A DNA stretch of 64,000 nt from JACMLC01 sp963817025 (GCA_963817025.1 CAWFML010000005.1:1674001-1738000); one strand, 5' to 3'. Counted from the stretch's first letter, positions 51,106 to 60,284 are shown. Notes: generated by a model not told the origin, from the letters alone. Numbers and translations: made by a program.

Positions 51106-52086
51106 TTAGCCCTGCTGGATGATGCGTCGCAGTTCTGCCTCGTGCCCGCCGGAGGTGGCGCGGACAAGGATGGCTGCGCGCCCGCTTCTGAAATGCGGCA
51201 GTTGAATGATAAAAGTGGCGATGCCATCAGGCCCCGTTTTCGACTGAAGAATCAGCGGGCGAAACGTAGAGCCTAAAATCTTGATGATGACCTCTGCGTT
51301 GTTAACGGCCTCCCGACGTTCATTTCCCTGCGCGACACGCACACGCAGCGTGATGCGGTCGCCGCCGCGATAATTTTTCTCGTCAATCATGCCGAGATGC
51401 AGTTCGTTGCTCGCGGAGACTTCGGGCTGGACAACTTCTGCGGCGCGTTTCTGCGCGGAAGCGCGTATGGCTTGAGCGCCAAGTCTGCGCGGAGGCGGCA
51501 GGTTCTTTTCGGCCTGTGGCGCAGACTTTGCCGCAGGCGACACGAGCCGTCGCCCCGTGTCCGATTTCTTGCGCGGAGCAGGACGAGCGGGAGTTGGACG
51601 AGCGGGAGCAGGCGGCGGAGCAGGCGGCGGAACAGGCTCAAATGGCTGCGTTAACTCGATTGGTGGCGAAATCTCTATCTGCGGCGTTAGCTCTATCTGT
51701 GGCGTTGGCTCGATCTGTGGCGGAAGCTCAAACGGAGACGGTTCTTCAGAGACTTCTGCCGGTTGCACTGGTTCTTCGACAAACGCTTTTTTCGCGGCGG
51801 CGCGTGAAGCCGTTTCGCGCCCGCTCATCTTCTTTAAATCTTCCAATCGCCCTGCACGGATGGCCGCGCAGATAAGTTTGTGCTGGCGTTGCAGGCGTTC
51901 GGCGAGCAGCTTTTCGTCAAAGCCCGCGGCAATCAGATCGTCATACCGGACGCGCTTACTGGCGAGAATCGCGCCGCCCGTGTAAACGAGCGAGAGAATC
52001 AGCGGCGTTTCCAATCCTTTGTCTTCGGTCTGGACGTGGTAGACGATGCCTTCGTGTTCGACATCCGTGTTGAATCCGGTGATCAC
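51106..52086 (-). CDS. Proline-rich protein of unknown function
   Basis: 326 residues from a GTG at 52086; no signal peptide. The N-terminal domain (about 1-95: FNTDVEHEGIVYHVQTEDKG, LILSLVYTGGAILASKRV) looks conserved but unnamed. A disordered linker (about 110-215) carries repeated PQIExTPQIE units and PPAPPPAPARP. The C-terminal domain (about 225-326) is a beta-sandwich: LRVRVAQGNERREAVNNAEV, KTGPDGIATFIIQLPHF, reminiscent of bacterial Ig/carboxypeptidase-regulatory folds. It is immediately upstream of thiS and divergent from nuoA. Confidence 0.78.
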   Translation of the reverse strand: MITGFNTDVEHEGIVYHVQTEDKGLETPLILSLVYTGGAILASKRVRYDDLIAAGFDEKLLAERLQRQHKLICAAIRAGRLEDLKKMSGRETASRAAAKKAFVEEPVQPAEVSEEPSPFELPPQIEPTPQIELTPQIEISPPIELTQPFEPVPPPAPPPAPARPTPARPAPRKKSDTGRRLVSPAAKSAPQAEKNLPPPRRLGAQAIRASAQKRAAEVVQPEVSASNELHLGMIDEKNYRGGDRITLRVRVAQGNERREAVNNAEVIIKILGSTFRPLILQSKTGPDGIATFIIQLPHFRSGRAAILVRATSGGHEAELRRIIQQG

Positions 52087-52236
52087 TGTTATTCGCTTAA
52101 CTTAAGCCTCTGGCGCGTCGGGGTTATAGACTCGAATTGCTGTTCGTCGATGTGCTCTTTAACGACAGTAGCACAAGCATTTTCTGGCGGTCAATCTTCT
52201 TGCCGCTCAGCCTCTTTCCTGTTGAAAGAAGGTGGC

Positions 52237-52265
52237 TTGACACAGGTTGTGGCATGGACTAGGAT
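52237..52265 (+). promoter_or_regulatory. Sigma-70 promoter of the nuo operon
   Basis: TTGACA (52237-52242), 17-bp spacer, TAGGAT (52260-52265). It gives a leader of about 90 nt before nuoA. It is the only good match in the spacer between the Pro-rich gene and nuoA. Confidence 0.65.
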
Positions 52266-52363
52266 GACATTGTGCCATGATTCTCAAGCTCAAGCGGGTG
52301 TTTATCAGGACTCTTTGTCAGAGTTTCTGAGCCGGCTTGAAGTGTAGCCAGCGGGGAGGCGTC

Positions 52364-52834
52364 GTGAGAGATTTTCAACTGAGCCAGTATCTGCCAATCC
52401 TTCTCATGTTCATCGTCGCCACCGGCTTTGCGGGCGGCAACATCCTCCTCTCTCAGATGGTCGGCCAGCGCAAGCAAACGCGCACCAAGCTGATGCCCTA
52501 CGAGTGCGGCAAAGACCCTGTCGGCTCTGCCAGAGAGCGATTCTCTGTCAAGTTCTACTTGATAGCGATGATCTTTATCCTGTTCGACATCGAAGTCATT
52601 TTTCTGATTCCGTGGGCGGTGGTCTTCAAGTCGTTGCGCGATAGCGGATTCGCCTCGCTTGTCTACGTCGAGATGATGTTGTTCGTCGCGCTCCTGCTGG
52701 TCGGGTACGTATACGTCTGGAAGAAGGGCGCGTTTGATTGGGGAGACCGCGCGCGGCGCGAAGCTTTGGGCGAAGCGCGTGCGCTCAGAGATATGCAGGA
52801 GAAAAATCGTGTGGCGGCCAAGCGTGCTGCCTGA
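52364..52834 (+). CDS. nuoA: NADH-quinone oxidoreductase subunit A
   Basis: 156 residues from a GTG preceded by the strong RBS GGGGAGG. Three membrane segments; the hallmark loop is MPYECGKDPVGSARERFSVK and the second helix FYLIAMIFILFDIEVIFLIP. It is a membrane-arm subunit at the quinone-site junction of complex I. The charged C-terminal tail (about 35 residues) is longer than in E. coli. Confidence 0.95.
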   Translation: MRDFQLSQYLPILLMFIVATGFAGGNILLSQMVGQRKQTRTKLMPYECGKDPVGSARERFSVKFYLIAMIFILFDIEVIFLIPWAVVFKSLRDSGFASLVYVEMMLFVALLLVGYVYVWKKGAFDWGDRARREALGEARALRDMQEKNRVAAKRAA

Positions 52835-52854
52835 CGGGTCGGAGATTTGTTGTT

Positions 52855-53484
52855 ATGGGACTCGAAAATATCATTGCCGAAGCTCTGCCGGAAGTCATCA
52901 CGACGCGGCTGGATTCCTTGATTAACTGGGCACGCAAATCTTCTTTGTGGCCCGCGACTTTCGGCCTTGCCTGCTGCGCCATCGAGATGATGAATGCGAC
53001 CAGCTCGCGCAATGACCTTGCGCGCTTCGGCTCGGAAGTTTTTCGCGCCAGCCCGCGCCAGGCAGACGTGATGATTGTCTCTGGCCGCGTCTCGCGCAAG
53101 ATGGCTCCCGTCTTAAGACGCATCTATGACCAGATGCCTGAGCCGAAGTGGGTCATCTCGATGGGCGCGTGCGCAACATCTGGCGGAGTGTTTGACAACT
53201 ATGCCATCGTGCAGGGCGTGGATAAGGTTGTGCCCGTGGACGTTTACATCCCCGGTTGCCCGCCGCGACCGGAAATGCTGATTCACGCAGTGATGATGTT
53301 GCAGGATAAAGTGATGAAAGAATCCGTGCGCGACCGTAAAGATATTCCTGCGGAAGAAGCGCGCGAGGCCGTGCCGCCGGGAACGCTTCCGGCTTCCGGC
53401 ATCTCCGCGCTCAACGAGGCCGCCGCACAGGAATCAAGACCTTATACCATCGCTTCAAGGCATGAGCGCAGACGTTCATCTTAA
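52855..53484 (+). CDS. nuoB: NADH-quinone oxidoreductase subunit B
   Basis: 209 residues from the ATG at 52855 (GGAG upstream). It binds the N2 [4Fe-4S] cluster that reduces quinone: adjacent Cys in LACCAIEMMNATSSRNDLAR, Cys in SMGACATSGG and in VYIPGCPPRPEMLI. The C-terminal extension after MLQDKVM is about 45 residues and low in complexity. A longer in-frame call from 52738 lies in nuoA and is rejected. Confidence 0.96.
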   Translation: MGLENIIAEALPEVITTRLDSLINWARKSSLWPATFGLACCAIEMMNATSSRNDLARFGSEVFRASPRQADVMIVSGRVSRKMAPVLRRIYDQMPEPKWVISMGACATSGGVFDNYAIVQGVDKVVPVDVYIPGCPPRPEMLIHAVMMLQDKVMKESVRDRKDIPAEEAREAVPPGTLPASGISALNEAAAQESRPYTIASRHERRRSS

Positions 53485-53486
53485 GC

Positions 53487-53562
53487 ATTTTTGATTCGCA
53501 ATTTTTGATTTTCGACTGAATAAAGACATCAAATCGCAAATCAAAAATCTAAAATCGCAAAT
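53487..53562. repeat. Inverted repeat of AAATCGC heptamers (W), nuoB/nuoC junction
   Basis: TTTTTGATTCGCAATTTTTG (from 53489) faces ATCAAATCGCAAATCAAAAA (53528-53547) and a further AAATCGC copy. It starts 2 nt after the nuoB stop and ends 5 nt before the nuoC ATG. Confidence 0.82.
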
Positions 53563-53567
53563 TGTAT

Positions 53568-54110
53568 ATGTCTGAAAACTCAAATCGAGAACAGGGTTCG
53601 GAGACTGTGCAGGGAGCGCCGGGTAATGCTGTCACGCCGTCGCCATTGGTGACGGCGTTGCAGCAACAGAACCCGGAATGGGTCGGTGAAGTGATAGAAG
53701 CCTTTGGCGAAATCACGGTCATCGTCCCGCGCGGGCAGATTGCAGATATTTGTTCCTATCTGAAATCCGCTCCTGGTCTTGAATTCAATTTTCTTGCGGA
53801 CATCTGCGGCGCGGATCGCGGGCCGGAAGAAGAGCCGCGTTTTGAAGTCAACTATCACCTCTTCTCGACGACGAAACATCATCGCGTGCGGCTCAAAGTT
53901 TTGCTCGATGAAGATGACCCGCATGTGGAGACCGTGACCGGCGTGTGGCGCACGGCCAACTGGCACGAGCGCGAAACCTTTGACCTGTTCGGCGTGATTT
54001 TCGACGGGCACCCGGACTTGCGTCGCATTCTTTTACCGGACGACTGGCAGGGCCACGCCCTGCGCAAAGATTTTCCGCTGCGCGGCTATGAGCCGTACAG
54101 CCTAACCTGA
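53568..54110 (+). CDS. nuoC: NADH-quinone oxidoreductase subunit C
   Basis: 180 residues (30 kDa subunit family). It has the signature ETFDLFGVIFDGHPDLRRIL followed by LPDDWQGHALRKDFPL. It is a peripheral-arm subunit that supports the quinone site. The ATG follows a hairpin by 5 nt and has no Shine-Dalgarno sequence. The first ~25 residues are low in complexity. Confidence 0.95.
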   Translation: MSENSNREQGSETVQGAPGNAVTPSPLVTALQQQNPEWVGEVIEAFGEITVIVPRGQIADICSYLKSAPGLEFNFLADICGADRGPEEEPRFEVNYHLFSTTKHHRVRLKVLLDEDDPHVETVTGVWRTANWHERETFDLFGVIFDGHPDLRRILLPDDWQGHALRKDFPLRGYEPYSLT

Positions 54111-54169
54111 TTGCGGAATGCGGAATGCGGATTTCAACTTTTTCAGGGCAAATCCACATTCCGCAATCT
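54111..54169. repeat. Inverted repeat of GAATGCG heptamers (X), nuoC/nuoD junction
   Basis: TTGCGGAATGCGGAATGCGG (from 54111) faces AAATCCACATTCCGCAATC (to 54169). It begins directly after the nuoC TGA and ends 9 nt before the nuoD ATG. Confidence 0.85.
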
Positions 54170-54178
54170 GAAATTGAT

Positions 54179-55399
54179 ATGAGCGCTTCGTCTATAAATC
54201 TTCCGCCGCAGTTCGAGGTCGTGGATCAGCCGCTGGACACGCAGATGACGATCTCGATGGGGCCGCAGCACCCTTCGACGCACGGCGTGCTGCGTCTTGA
54301 GCTTGTGCTCGACGGCGAGATGGTGGTCAAGACGACGCCCGACATCGGCTATCTCCACACAGGGATGGAGAAGCTCTTTGAATATAAAAAATACCAGCAG
54401 GGCATAGTCATCACAGACCGCATGGATTATCTGAATCCGTTGGGCAACAATCTGGCTTATGTGATGGCTGCGGAAAAGTTGCTCGGACTGGAGATTCCGG
54501 AACGCGCGCAGGTCATACGCGTCCTGATGTGCGAACTGCAACGCATCGCTTCGCACATGGTCTGGCTGGGGACGCACGCGCTCGACATCGGCGCGATGAC
54601 GGTCTTCTTCTACTGTTTCCGCGAGCGCGAGAAGATTCTGAATCTGATAGAGGCCGCATCGGGTGGTCGCCTTACTCCGTCTTACTTTCGCATCGGCGGA
54701 TTGATGATGGATCTTCCGGCGGGATTCGAGCGGCGCGTCCAACAGTTCGTAGATGCTTTTCCGCACGCGGTTGACGAGTGGCACACGCTTTTGACCGGCA
54801 ACAAGATTTTCCAGAAACGCACGCAGGGCGTCGGCTATATTTCCGCCGAAGACGCGATTGACTGGGGACTCTCAGGGCCATGCCTGCGCGGGAGCGGCGT
54901 CAATCTGGACATTCGCCGCGCGAATCCTTATACGGGTTACGAGACTTACGATTTTGACGTGCCGGTCGAGCAGGACTGCGATGTCTGGGCCAGATACATG
55001 GTGCGTATGCGCGAGTTGAAAGAGTCGCACAAGATCGTCATACAGGCCCTCTCGCGCCTGAGGCCCGGTTCGATCAAAGCGGACGCGCCGAAAGTCGTGC
55101 TGCCTGAGCGCGAAGCGATGAAGCAGAACATGGATGCTTTGATTCATCACTTCCTGATTGTGACCGAAGGATTCAATGTGCCGAAGGGCGAGGTCTATCA
55201 CCCGATTGAAGCATCGAAGGGCGAGCTTGGCGTGTACATGAAATCCAACGGCGGCCCGAAACCTGACCGCGTGCATTTTCGTGGCCCAAGCTTTGTCAAC
55301 CTCTCCGCCCTGCCGCAAATGGCAGAGGGCGAGATGGTTGCAGATGTCGTCGCTATCATAGGCTCTTTAGATATTGTGCTTGGAGAAATAGACAGATAG
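54179..55399 (+). CDS. nuoD: NADH-quinone oxidoreductase subunit D
   Basis: 406 residues (49 kDa subunit family) from ATG 54179. It forms the quinone pocket with NuoB. MTISMGPQHPSTHGVLRLEL, PDIGYLHTGMEKLFEYK and the terminal DIVLGEIDR are diagnostic. There is no RBS between the preceding hairpin and the ATG. A start at 54125 would encode repeat sequence. Confidence 0.96.
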   Translation: MSASSINLPPQFEVVDQPLDTQMTISMGPQHPSTHGVLRLELVLDGEMVVKTTPDIGYLHTGMEKLFEYKKYQQGIVITDRMDYLNPLGNNLAYVMAAEKLLGLEIPERAQVIRVLMCELQRIASHMVWLGTHALDIGAMTVFFYCFREREKILNLIEAASGGRLTPSYFRIGGLMMDLPAGFERRVQQFVDAFPHAVDEWHTLLTGNKIFQKRTQGVGYISAEDAIDWGLSGPCLRGSGVNLDIRRANPYTGYETYDFDVPVEQDCDVWARYMVRMRELKESHKIVIQALSRLRPGSIKADAPKVVLPEREAMKQNMDALIHHFLIVTEGFNVPKGEVYHPIEASKGELGVYMKSNGGPKPDRVHFRGPSFVNLSALPQMAEGEMVADVVAIIGSLDIVLGEIDR

Positions 55400-55401
55400 T
55401 T

Positions 55402-55500
55402 TTTTGCTCTTTGTATTTTGTTCTTTGCAGGGGTTACGAAAAGCAGCAATCGTTGCTGACAGGCACAAAGAACAAAGCGCAAAGAGCAAAATACAAAGAA
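55402..55500. repeat. Inverted repeat of CAAAGMA heptamers (Y), nuoD/nuoE junction
   Basis: TTTTGCTCTTTGTATTTTGT (from 55402) with TTCTTTGC faces AAAGAACAAAGCGCAAAGAG (from 55467) and AAATACAAAG. The loop has AGCAA/TTGCT. It begins 2 nt after the nuoD stop and ends 2 nt before the nuoE ATG. Confidence 0.88.
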
Positions 55501-55502
55501 CG

Positions 55503-56060
55503 ATGAGTCAATTTACGCCAAACAACCCTTTGCCGCAGGAGGCGAAAGTCCCCGAAGAGATAGCCGTCTTTTCTCCGGAAATCGAGGCGGAGATAGACCG
55601 TCATCTAGCAAAGTATCCGGTCAAGCGCTCGGCCATCCTGCCCTTGATGTTTATCGTGCAGCGAGAGCGCGGGTGGCTTGACCCTCCAGGCGTGGCTTAC
55701 CTGGCGGATAGGCTCGGCGTGCGTATCACGGACATCTGGGAGGTTGCGACCTTCTATTCGATGATTAACACGAAGCCTGTCGGCAAGTATCACATACAGA
55801 TTTGCAAGACGCTCTCGTGCAAGATTCTCGGCGCGGATAAAGTCACGGAGCGGTGCTCGAAAAGGCTCGGCATCAAGGCCGGGGAGACGACAGAGGATGG
55901 ACGCTTTACCATCTCTCTCGTCGAATGCTTAGGCTCTTGCGGCACAGCTCCCATGCTTCAACTCGGTTTTGATTATCACGAGAATCTGACGACTCAAAAA
56001 GTTGATGAGCTATTGGACGAGTGCAGTCGTGGCGAGTACGTTTTTAAGGTCAAGAGTTAA
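55503..56060 (+). CDS. nuoE: NADH-quinone oxidoreductase subunit E
   Basis: 185 residues. It carries a thioredoxin-like [2Fe-2S] cluster (N1a) bound by Cys in QICKTLSCKILG (C-x4-C) and VECLGSCGTAPML (C-x3-C). LPLMFIVQRERGWL and WEVATFYSMINTKPVGK are family motifs. It belongs to the NADH-input module with NuoF and NuoG. The ATG directly follows a hairpin without RBS. Confidence 0.96.
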   Translation: MSQFTPNNPLPQEAKVPEEIAVFSPEIEAEIDRHLAKYPVKRSAILPLMFIVQRERGWLDPPGVAYLADRLGVRITDIWEVATFYSMINTKPVGKYHIQICKTLSCKILGADKVTERCSKRLGIKAGETTEDGRFTISLVECLGSCGTAPMLQLGFDYHENLTTQKVDELLDECSRGEYVFKVKS

Positions 56061-56068
56061 GCGGGGGC

Positions 56069-56551
56069 ATGACTAAGCGGCTTATCATAGCGGCGCTTGT
56101 AGCTCTCTTGCTGGTTGGTTGCACCAAAAAGGTTTTAGTTCCAACGGAAGCGATGCAGCCGACGATCAAACTCGGAGATAGTGTCATCATAGACCCGTTC
56201 TATTTTGTCAATCATTCGGTTGCACGCTTTGACATAGTGATGTTCCTGCCTCCGAAAGAGTCGTCACGACCGGGCGAGAAGGATACCTACTATGTGGCGC
56301 GCGTCGTCGGGATGAGCGGCGAGCGTGTTGAGTTGAGGAAGGGCAAAGTTTTCATCAACGGACTGCAATTGAGTGAGCCGTTTAAGACCTATGCTTCAGA
56401 CGATGATTTTGGCCCTCTTACGGTTCCGCCGGAAGAATACTTTCTTCTGGGAGATAATCGCCCGAACAGTCTTGATAGTAGAGTTTGGAAGCCCGCGACC
56501 GTTAACGAGAGCGCTATCGTTGCTAAAGTGACTGAGGTCGTCCCCAAATAG
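56069..56551 (+). CDS. Signal peptidase I-like lipoprotein lacking catalytic residues
   Basis: 160 residues inserted between nuoE and nuoF. The N-terminus is a lipoprotein signal (LIIAALVALLLVGC). The body follows the S26 fold: TEAMQPTIKLGDSVII where the nucleophile Ser of SM-x-P-T is Ala28; YYVARVVGMSGERVELRKG where the general-base Lys of KRVVG is Ala77; and the retained box GDNRPNSLDSRVW (128-140). With both catalytic residues gone it is most likely a non-enzymatic homologue. It is 8 bp after nuoE and 31 bp before nuoF, so it is co-expressed with complex I. Its role is unknown; an assembly or folding factor is possible. Confidence 0.88.
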   Translation: MTKRLIIAALVALLLVGCTKKVLVPTEAMQPTIKLGDSVIIDPFYFVNHSVARFDIVMFLPPKESSRPGEKDTYYVARVVGMSGERVELRKGKVFINGLQLSEPFKTYASDDDFGPLTVPPEEYFLLGDNRPNSLDSRVWKPATVNESAIVAKVTEVVPK

Positions 56552-56582
56552 TTGTCATAAGTTTTCGGAATAAGAGAAACGT

Positions 56583-57887
56583 ATGTTCATCGGAGCCATC
56601 GGTTGTGAACCACTTCAACTCGCGCGTGTCGGGTTGGAGAACTCGCACACGCTTAAAGTCTACAGAGACAACGGCGGCTATGAGGCGCTGAAAAAAGTGC
56701 TTGATGGCATGTCGCCGGACGACGTGATCGGCGAGGTCAAAAAATCCGCCCTGCGCGGGCGCGGCGGCGCGGGTTTTCCGACGGGCATGAAGTGGAGCTT
56801 TGTCCCCAAAGATTCGCCGAAGCCGAAGTATGTCGTCTGCAACGCTGATGAATCCGAGCCGGGCACTTTTAAAGACAGATACCTGATGGAGCGCGACCCG
56901 CACATGCTCATCGAAGGCATGTTGATCGCCGCTTACGCGCTCGGCTCGAAAGCCGCTTACATCTACACGCGCGGCGAGTATCGCTATCTCATCGAGATTA
57001 TGGATCGCGCGATTGCAGAAGCACGCGAAGCAGGTCTTGTAGGCGATAAAATTTCAGGGACGGATTTTTCGTGTGAAGTCTATACGCACACGGGCGCGGG
57101 CGCGTACATCTGCGGTGAAGAGACTGCGCTTTTAAACTCGCTCGAAGGTTTAAGAGGCCACCCGCGCATGAAGCCTCCCTTCCCTGCCGTCGCAGGTCTC
57201 TATCAATGCCCGACGGTCGTCAATAACGTCGAGACGCTGACGGCTGTGCCTGACATTATCAAGATGGGCGGCGAGGCTTATCAAAAATTGGGGACGGAGA
57301 AGAGCGGCGGCACAAAGGTCTGGTCTGTGTCGGGCCACGTCAATCGTCCGGGCGTGTATGAGCTTCCGATGGGCTATGATGATATGGAAAAGTTCATCAT
57401 GGAGGATTGTCAGGGCATCTCGAACGGGCGGCAGCTCAAAGCCGTGATACCGGGCGGCTCAAGCGTCTATATCATGCCCGCGCATGATATTGTCGGCAAA
57501 AGTGTGAAGATGGATTATGAAGGAATCGTCGCGGCGGGTTCAATGGTCGGCTCCGGCGGCTTTATGGTGATGGACGACACGGTTGATATTTTTGAATCAA
57601 CCAAGAACCTGATCGAGTTCTACAAGCACGAGTCGTGCGGCTGGTGTACGCCGTGCCGCGAGGGAACGGACTGGCTGGTCAAGATTTTCAAACGCATCGC
57701 GCGTGGCGAGGGACGACCCGAAGACGCGCAACTGATTCTGGACTTGTGCGACAACATCGAAGGCAAATCTTTTTGTCCCTTAGGCGATGCTGCCGCGTGG
57801 CCGATTCAGTCTGCGATCAAGAAGTTTCCCGAAGATTTCAAGCGACACTTGTTGCCGCTCGCACAATCAGAAATGGCGACAGTTTAA
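56583..57887 (+). CDS. nuoF: NADH-quinone oxidoreductase subunit F
   Basis: 434 residues. It binds NADH, FMN and [4Fe-4S] N3. The FMN/NADH loop RGRGGAGFPTGMKW, the region CNADESEPGTFKDRY, GAGAYICGEETALLNSLEG and the cluster motif SCGWCTPCREGTDW plus FCPLGDAAAWP are intact. Its first residues (MFIGAIGCEPLQLARV) are slightly longer than usual. Confidence 0.97.
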   Translation: MFIGAIGCEPLQLARVGLENSHTLKVYRDNGGYEALKKVLDGMSPDDVIGEVKKSALRGRGGAGFPTGMKWSFVPKDSPKPKYVVCNADESEPGTFKDRYLMERDPHMLIEGMLIAAYALGSKAAYIYTRGEYRYLIEIMDRAIAEAREAGLVGDKISGTDFSCEVYTHTGAGAYICGEETALLNSLEGLRGHPRMKPPFPAVAGLYQCPTVVNNVETLTAVPDIIKMGGEAYQKLGTEKSGGTKVWSVSGHVNRPGVYELPMGYDDMEKFIMEDCQGISNGRQLKAVIPGGSSVYIMPAHDIVGKSVKMDYEGIVAAGSMVGSGGFMVMDDTVDIFESTKNLIEFYKHESCGWCTPCREGTDWLVKIFKRIARGEGRPEDAQLILDLCDNIEGKSFCPLGDAAAWPIQSAIKKFPEDFKRHLLPLAQSEMATV

Positions 57888-57888
57888 G

Positions 57889-60183
57889 ATGTCACAAGAG
57901 CTTATCAAAGTCACAATTAATAATCAGGATTTTCAGGTAGCGAAGGGCGCGCGTCTGATTGATGTTTGCCGCGACGAGGGCTTTTCGATTCCTTCGTTCT
58001 GTTATTACGCAGACCTCGCGCTACAGGCTTCGTGCCGCATGTGTCTGGTGCGTATCGAGAAGATGCCGAAGCTGCAAACGTCCTGCACGATTACCTGCAC
58101 GGACGGCATGGTCGTCACCACTCAGAGCGAAGAGATCGAAAAGGCTCAGCGCGCGATGGTCGAGTTCCTGCTCGCCAATCACCCGCTCGATTGTCCTGTG
58201 TGCGACAGGGGCGGCGAGTGCGAGTTGCAGGAGATGGCTTTTGATTGGGGCGGGCTGGAAGAAAGATTTCAGGAGCCGAAAAATGCTTTCCCCGAAAAAT
58301 ATCTCTCTCCGATGGTCGCTAATGACCAGCAGCGTTGCATTCTCTGCAAGCGTTGCACGCGCGTCTGCGACGAGTGGATGGGCGAGGATGCGATTGAAGC
58401 GGGCGGGCGCGGCGCAAACACTGTCATAGGGACTTACGGCGGCTGGCTCAACTGCTCGCAGTGCGGCAACTGTATAGAAGTCTGCCCGACCGGAACACTG
58501 CTCGATGCAACCTATCGCCATCAATCACGCCCGTGGGAATTGGCCCAGACGGTTTCGACCTGCTCGTTTTGCTCGGATGGCTGCCAGATGTCGCTCGGCT
58601 CGCGCTCAGGCGTGCTGATGCGAGTCGTAGCGCGAGACCGTTATGTCAACGGTCACAACGGTGAGTTTCTCTGCATCAAAGGACGCTTCGGGCATCCGTT
58701 CGTCAATCATGAAGAGAGATTGCGCACGCCGCTCATACGCTACAAGAAGGGCGGGAAATTAATTCCTGCGACATGGGACGAAGCGATTCGCTTTACTGCC
58801 GAAAGATTGCTTCAAGTGGACGAAGCGCACGGGCCGGAATCCATCGGCGTTGCCGGCAGCCCGCGCCTGACCAATGAATCAAACTACGCGCTCTTGAAGT
58901 TTGCGCGCGAAGTCGTTGGCACAGACAAATACACTGCGACGGATGCGTTCTCTCTTAAACCATTCTTTCAAAATCTTGGCGGGCCGCTCGCCACGCATCG
59001 TGACATACGCCATGCTAAAACCATCCTGCTCATCGGCGGCGAGCCGGAGGAATTGCAGCCCCTAACGGGCAGGCAGATTCGGCAGGCCGTGCGCAACGGC
59101 GGCGCAAAGCTCATCATCGTCAACAGCGTTTCCATTCGTCTCAAGGAACAGGCAGCGCAGTTCATACACATTCGCCCCGGCGCGGAAGATGCCGCTGTGC
59201 TCTCGCTGGCGGGCAACAGCAATGACGAACTGGCCGCGCGCAAAATGGGCATCGAGGCGCGAGAGCTTGAAGCGATGCGCCGGACGCTTAACGAAACAGC
59301 GGGCGATGTCGTCATCATGTTCGGCGCGGAGTTGAGCGAGGCGGCGCAAGCTGTTCTGGCCCAGTCGCCTTACGCTCTCGGAAGCGAAGGCAGGCGCGTG
59401 TTGCTTCATCCACTTCCGATTTATAACAACAGCTTCGGCGTGCATGATCTCGGCTTGATGGACGGAGCTTTGAGCGCATCCGGCATGCTGCAAGCGGCGG
59501 GCGATTCCCTGCGCGCTCTGTACATCGCCGGAAGCTTTCTGCCGGAACATTTCAGCGGCCAGCAGGACGCGCTCTCAAAATTAGATTTTTTAGTCGTGCA
59601 GGAAATGTTTGAGACGGAGACCACGCGCTTTGCGGATGTCGTTTTGCCTGCCGCGTCGTTTGCCGAAGTTGACGGGACATTTACGAACAACGACGGGCTG
59701 GTGCAGCGCGTGCGGCAGAGCATCCCGCCGGTTCATCAATCAAAACCGGATTGGGTCATCACCACGTTGCTCGCCAAAGCTTTGGGAGTTGATTTCGAGT
59801 TCCAGATGTCTGCGACCGTCGTCTTTAAAGAACTGTCGGAGACCGTAGCGGCCTACAACGGCATGCGCTACCCGCTCCTGAAAGACGAGTCGAACCCGGT
59901 GCAGGCAAAATACGCGACCCGGCCAGAGCGCGACATCTCGAAAGAGTTGGAAGGCGTCAGGCTCGGAGTCGAGAGTTTGAGCGAGACGGCGGAGAAGCTA
60001 ACGGAAACGCCGCCCGTGGGCCACGAGTTGTTCAAGACCGGGACGCTGACGGGGAAAGTCCCGCAGTTTCACCTGCTCGAAGCCGGAAACCCTGAGCCGC
60101 AATCGGTCTTCGTCTCGCCGCTTTATCAAATTACTGTTGATGCAAAGCTGCGACGCGAAGAGGCCGTGGCGGCTGGAGACTAG
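57889..60183 (+). CDS. nuoG: NADH-quinone oxidoreductase subunit G
   Basis: 764 residues, starting 1 bp after nuoF. The N-terminal [2Fe-2S] ferredoxin domain has IPSFCYYADL and SCRMCLV. The His-Cys cluster is HPLDCPVCDRGGEC (His-x3-Cys). Two [4Fe-4S] sets are CILCKRCTRVC and CSQCGNCIEVCP, and CSFCSDGC is the molybdopterin-type extra motif. The C-terminal region is a molybdopterin-oxidoreductase-like domain without obvious catalytic function. An in-frame start at 57787 lies in nuoF. Confidence 0.96.
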   Translation: MSQELIKVTINNQDFQVAKGARLIDVCRDEGFSIPSFCYYADLALQASCRMCLVRIEKMPKLQTSCTITCTDGMVVTTQSEEIEKAQRAMVEFLLANHPLDCPVCDRGGECELQEMAFDWGGLEERFQEPKNAFPEKYLSPMVANDQQRCILCKRCTRVCDEWMGEDAIEAGGRGANTVIGTYGGWLNCSQCGNCIEVCPTGTLLDATYRHQSRPWELAQTVSTCSFCSDGCQMSLGSRSGVLMRVVARDRYVNGHNGEFLCIKGRFGHPFVNHEERLRTPLIRYKKGGKLIPATWDEAIRFTAERLLQVDEAHGPESIGVAGSPRLTNESNYALLKFAREVVGTDKYTATDAFSLKPFFQNLGGPLATHRDIRHAKTILLIGGEPEELQPLTGRQIRQAVRNGGAKLIIVNSVSIRLKEQAAQFIHIRPGAEDAAVLSLAGNSNDELAARKMGIEARELEAMRRTLNETAGDVVIMFGAELSEAAQAVLAQSPYALGSEGRRVLLHPLPIYNNSFGVHDLGLMDGALSASGMLQAAGDSLRALYIAGSFLPEHFSGQQDALSKLDFLVVQEMFETETTRFADVVLPAASFAEVDGTFTNNDGLVQRVRQSIPPVHQSKPDWVITTLLAKALGVDFEFQMSATVVFKELSETVAAYNGMRYPLLKDESNPVQAKYATRPERDISKELEGVRLGVESLSETAEKLTETPPVGHELFKTGTLTGKVPQFHLLEAGNPEPQSVFVSPLYQITVDAKLRREEAVAAGD

Positions 60184-60184
60184 G

Positions 60185-60276
60185 GGATTGTGGAATGCGG
60201 ATTTCGGATTCGCGTGCGCGTTTATTCAAGAGGCCGTGTTTTAGATTCAGCTTAAATCCGCAATCCGCATTCCGAA
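60185..60276. repeat. Inverted repeat of GAATGCG/GATTGCG words (Z), nuoG/nuoH junction
   Basis: GGATTGTGGAATGCGGATTT (from 60185) faces AAATCCGCAATCCGCATTCC (from 60254). It starts 1 nt after the nuoG stop and ends 8 nt before the nuoH ATG. Confidence 0.85.
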
Positions 60277-60284
60277 ATTGAATC

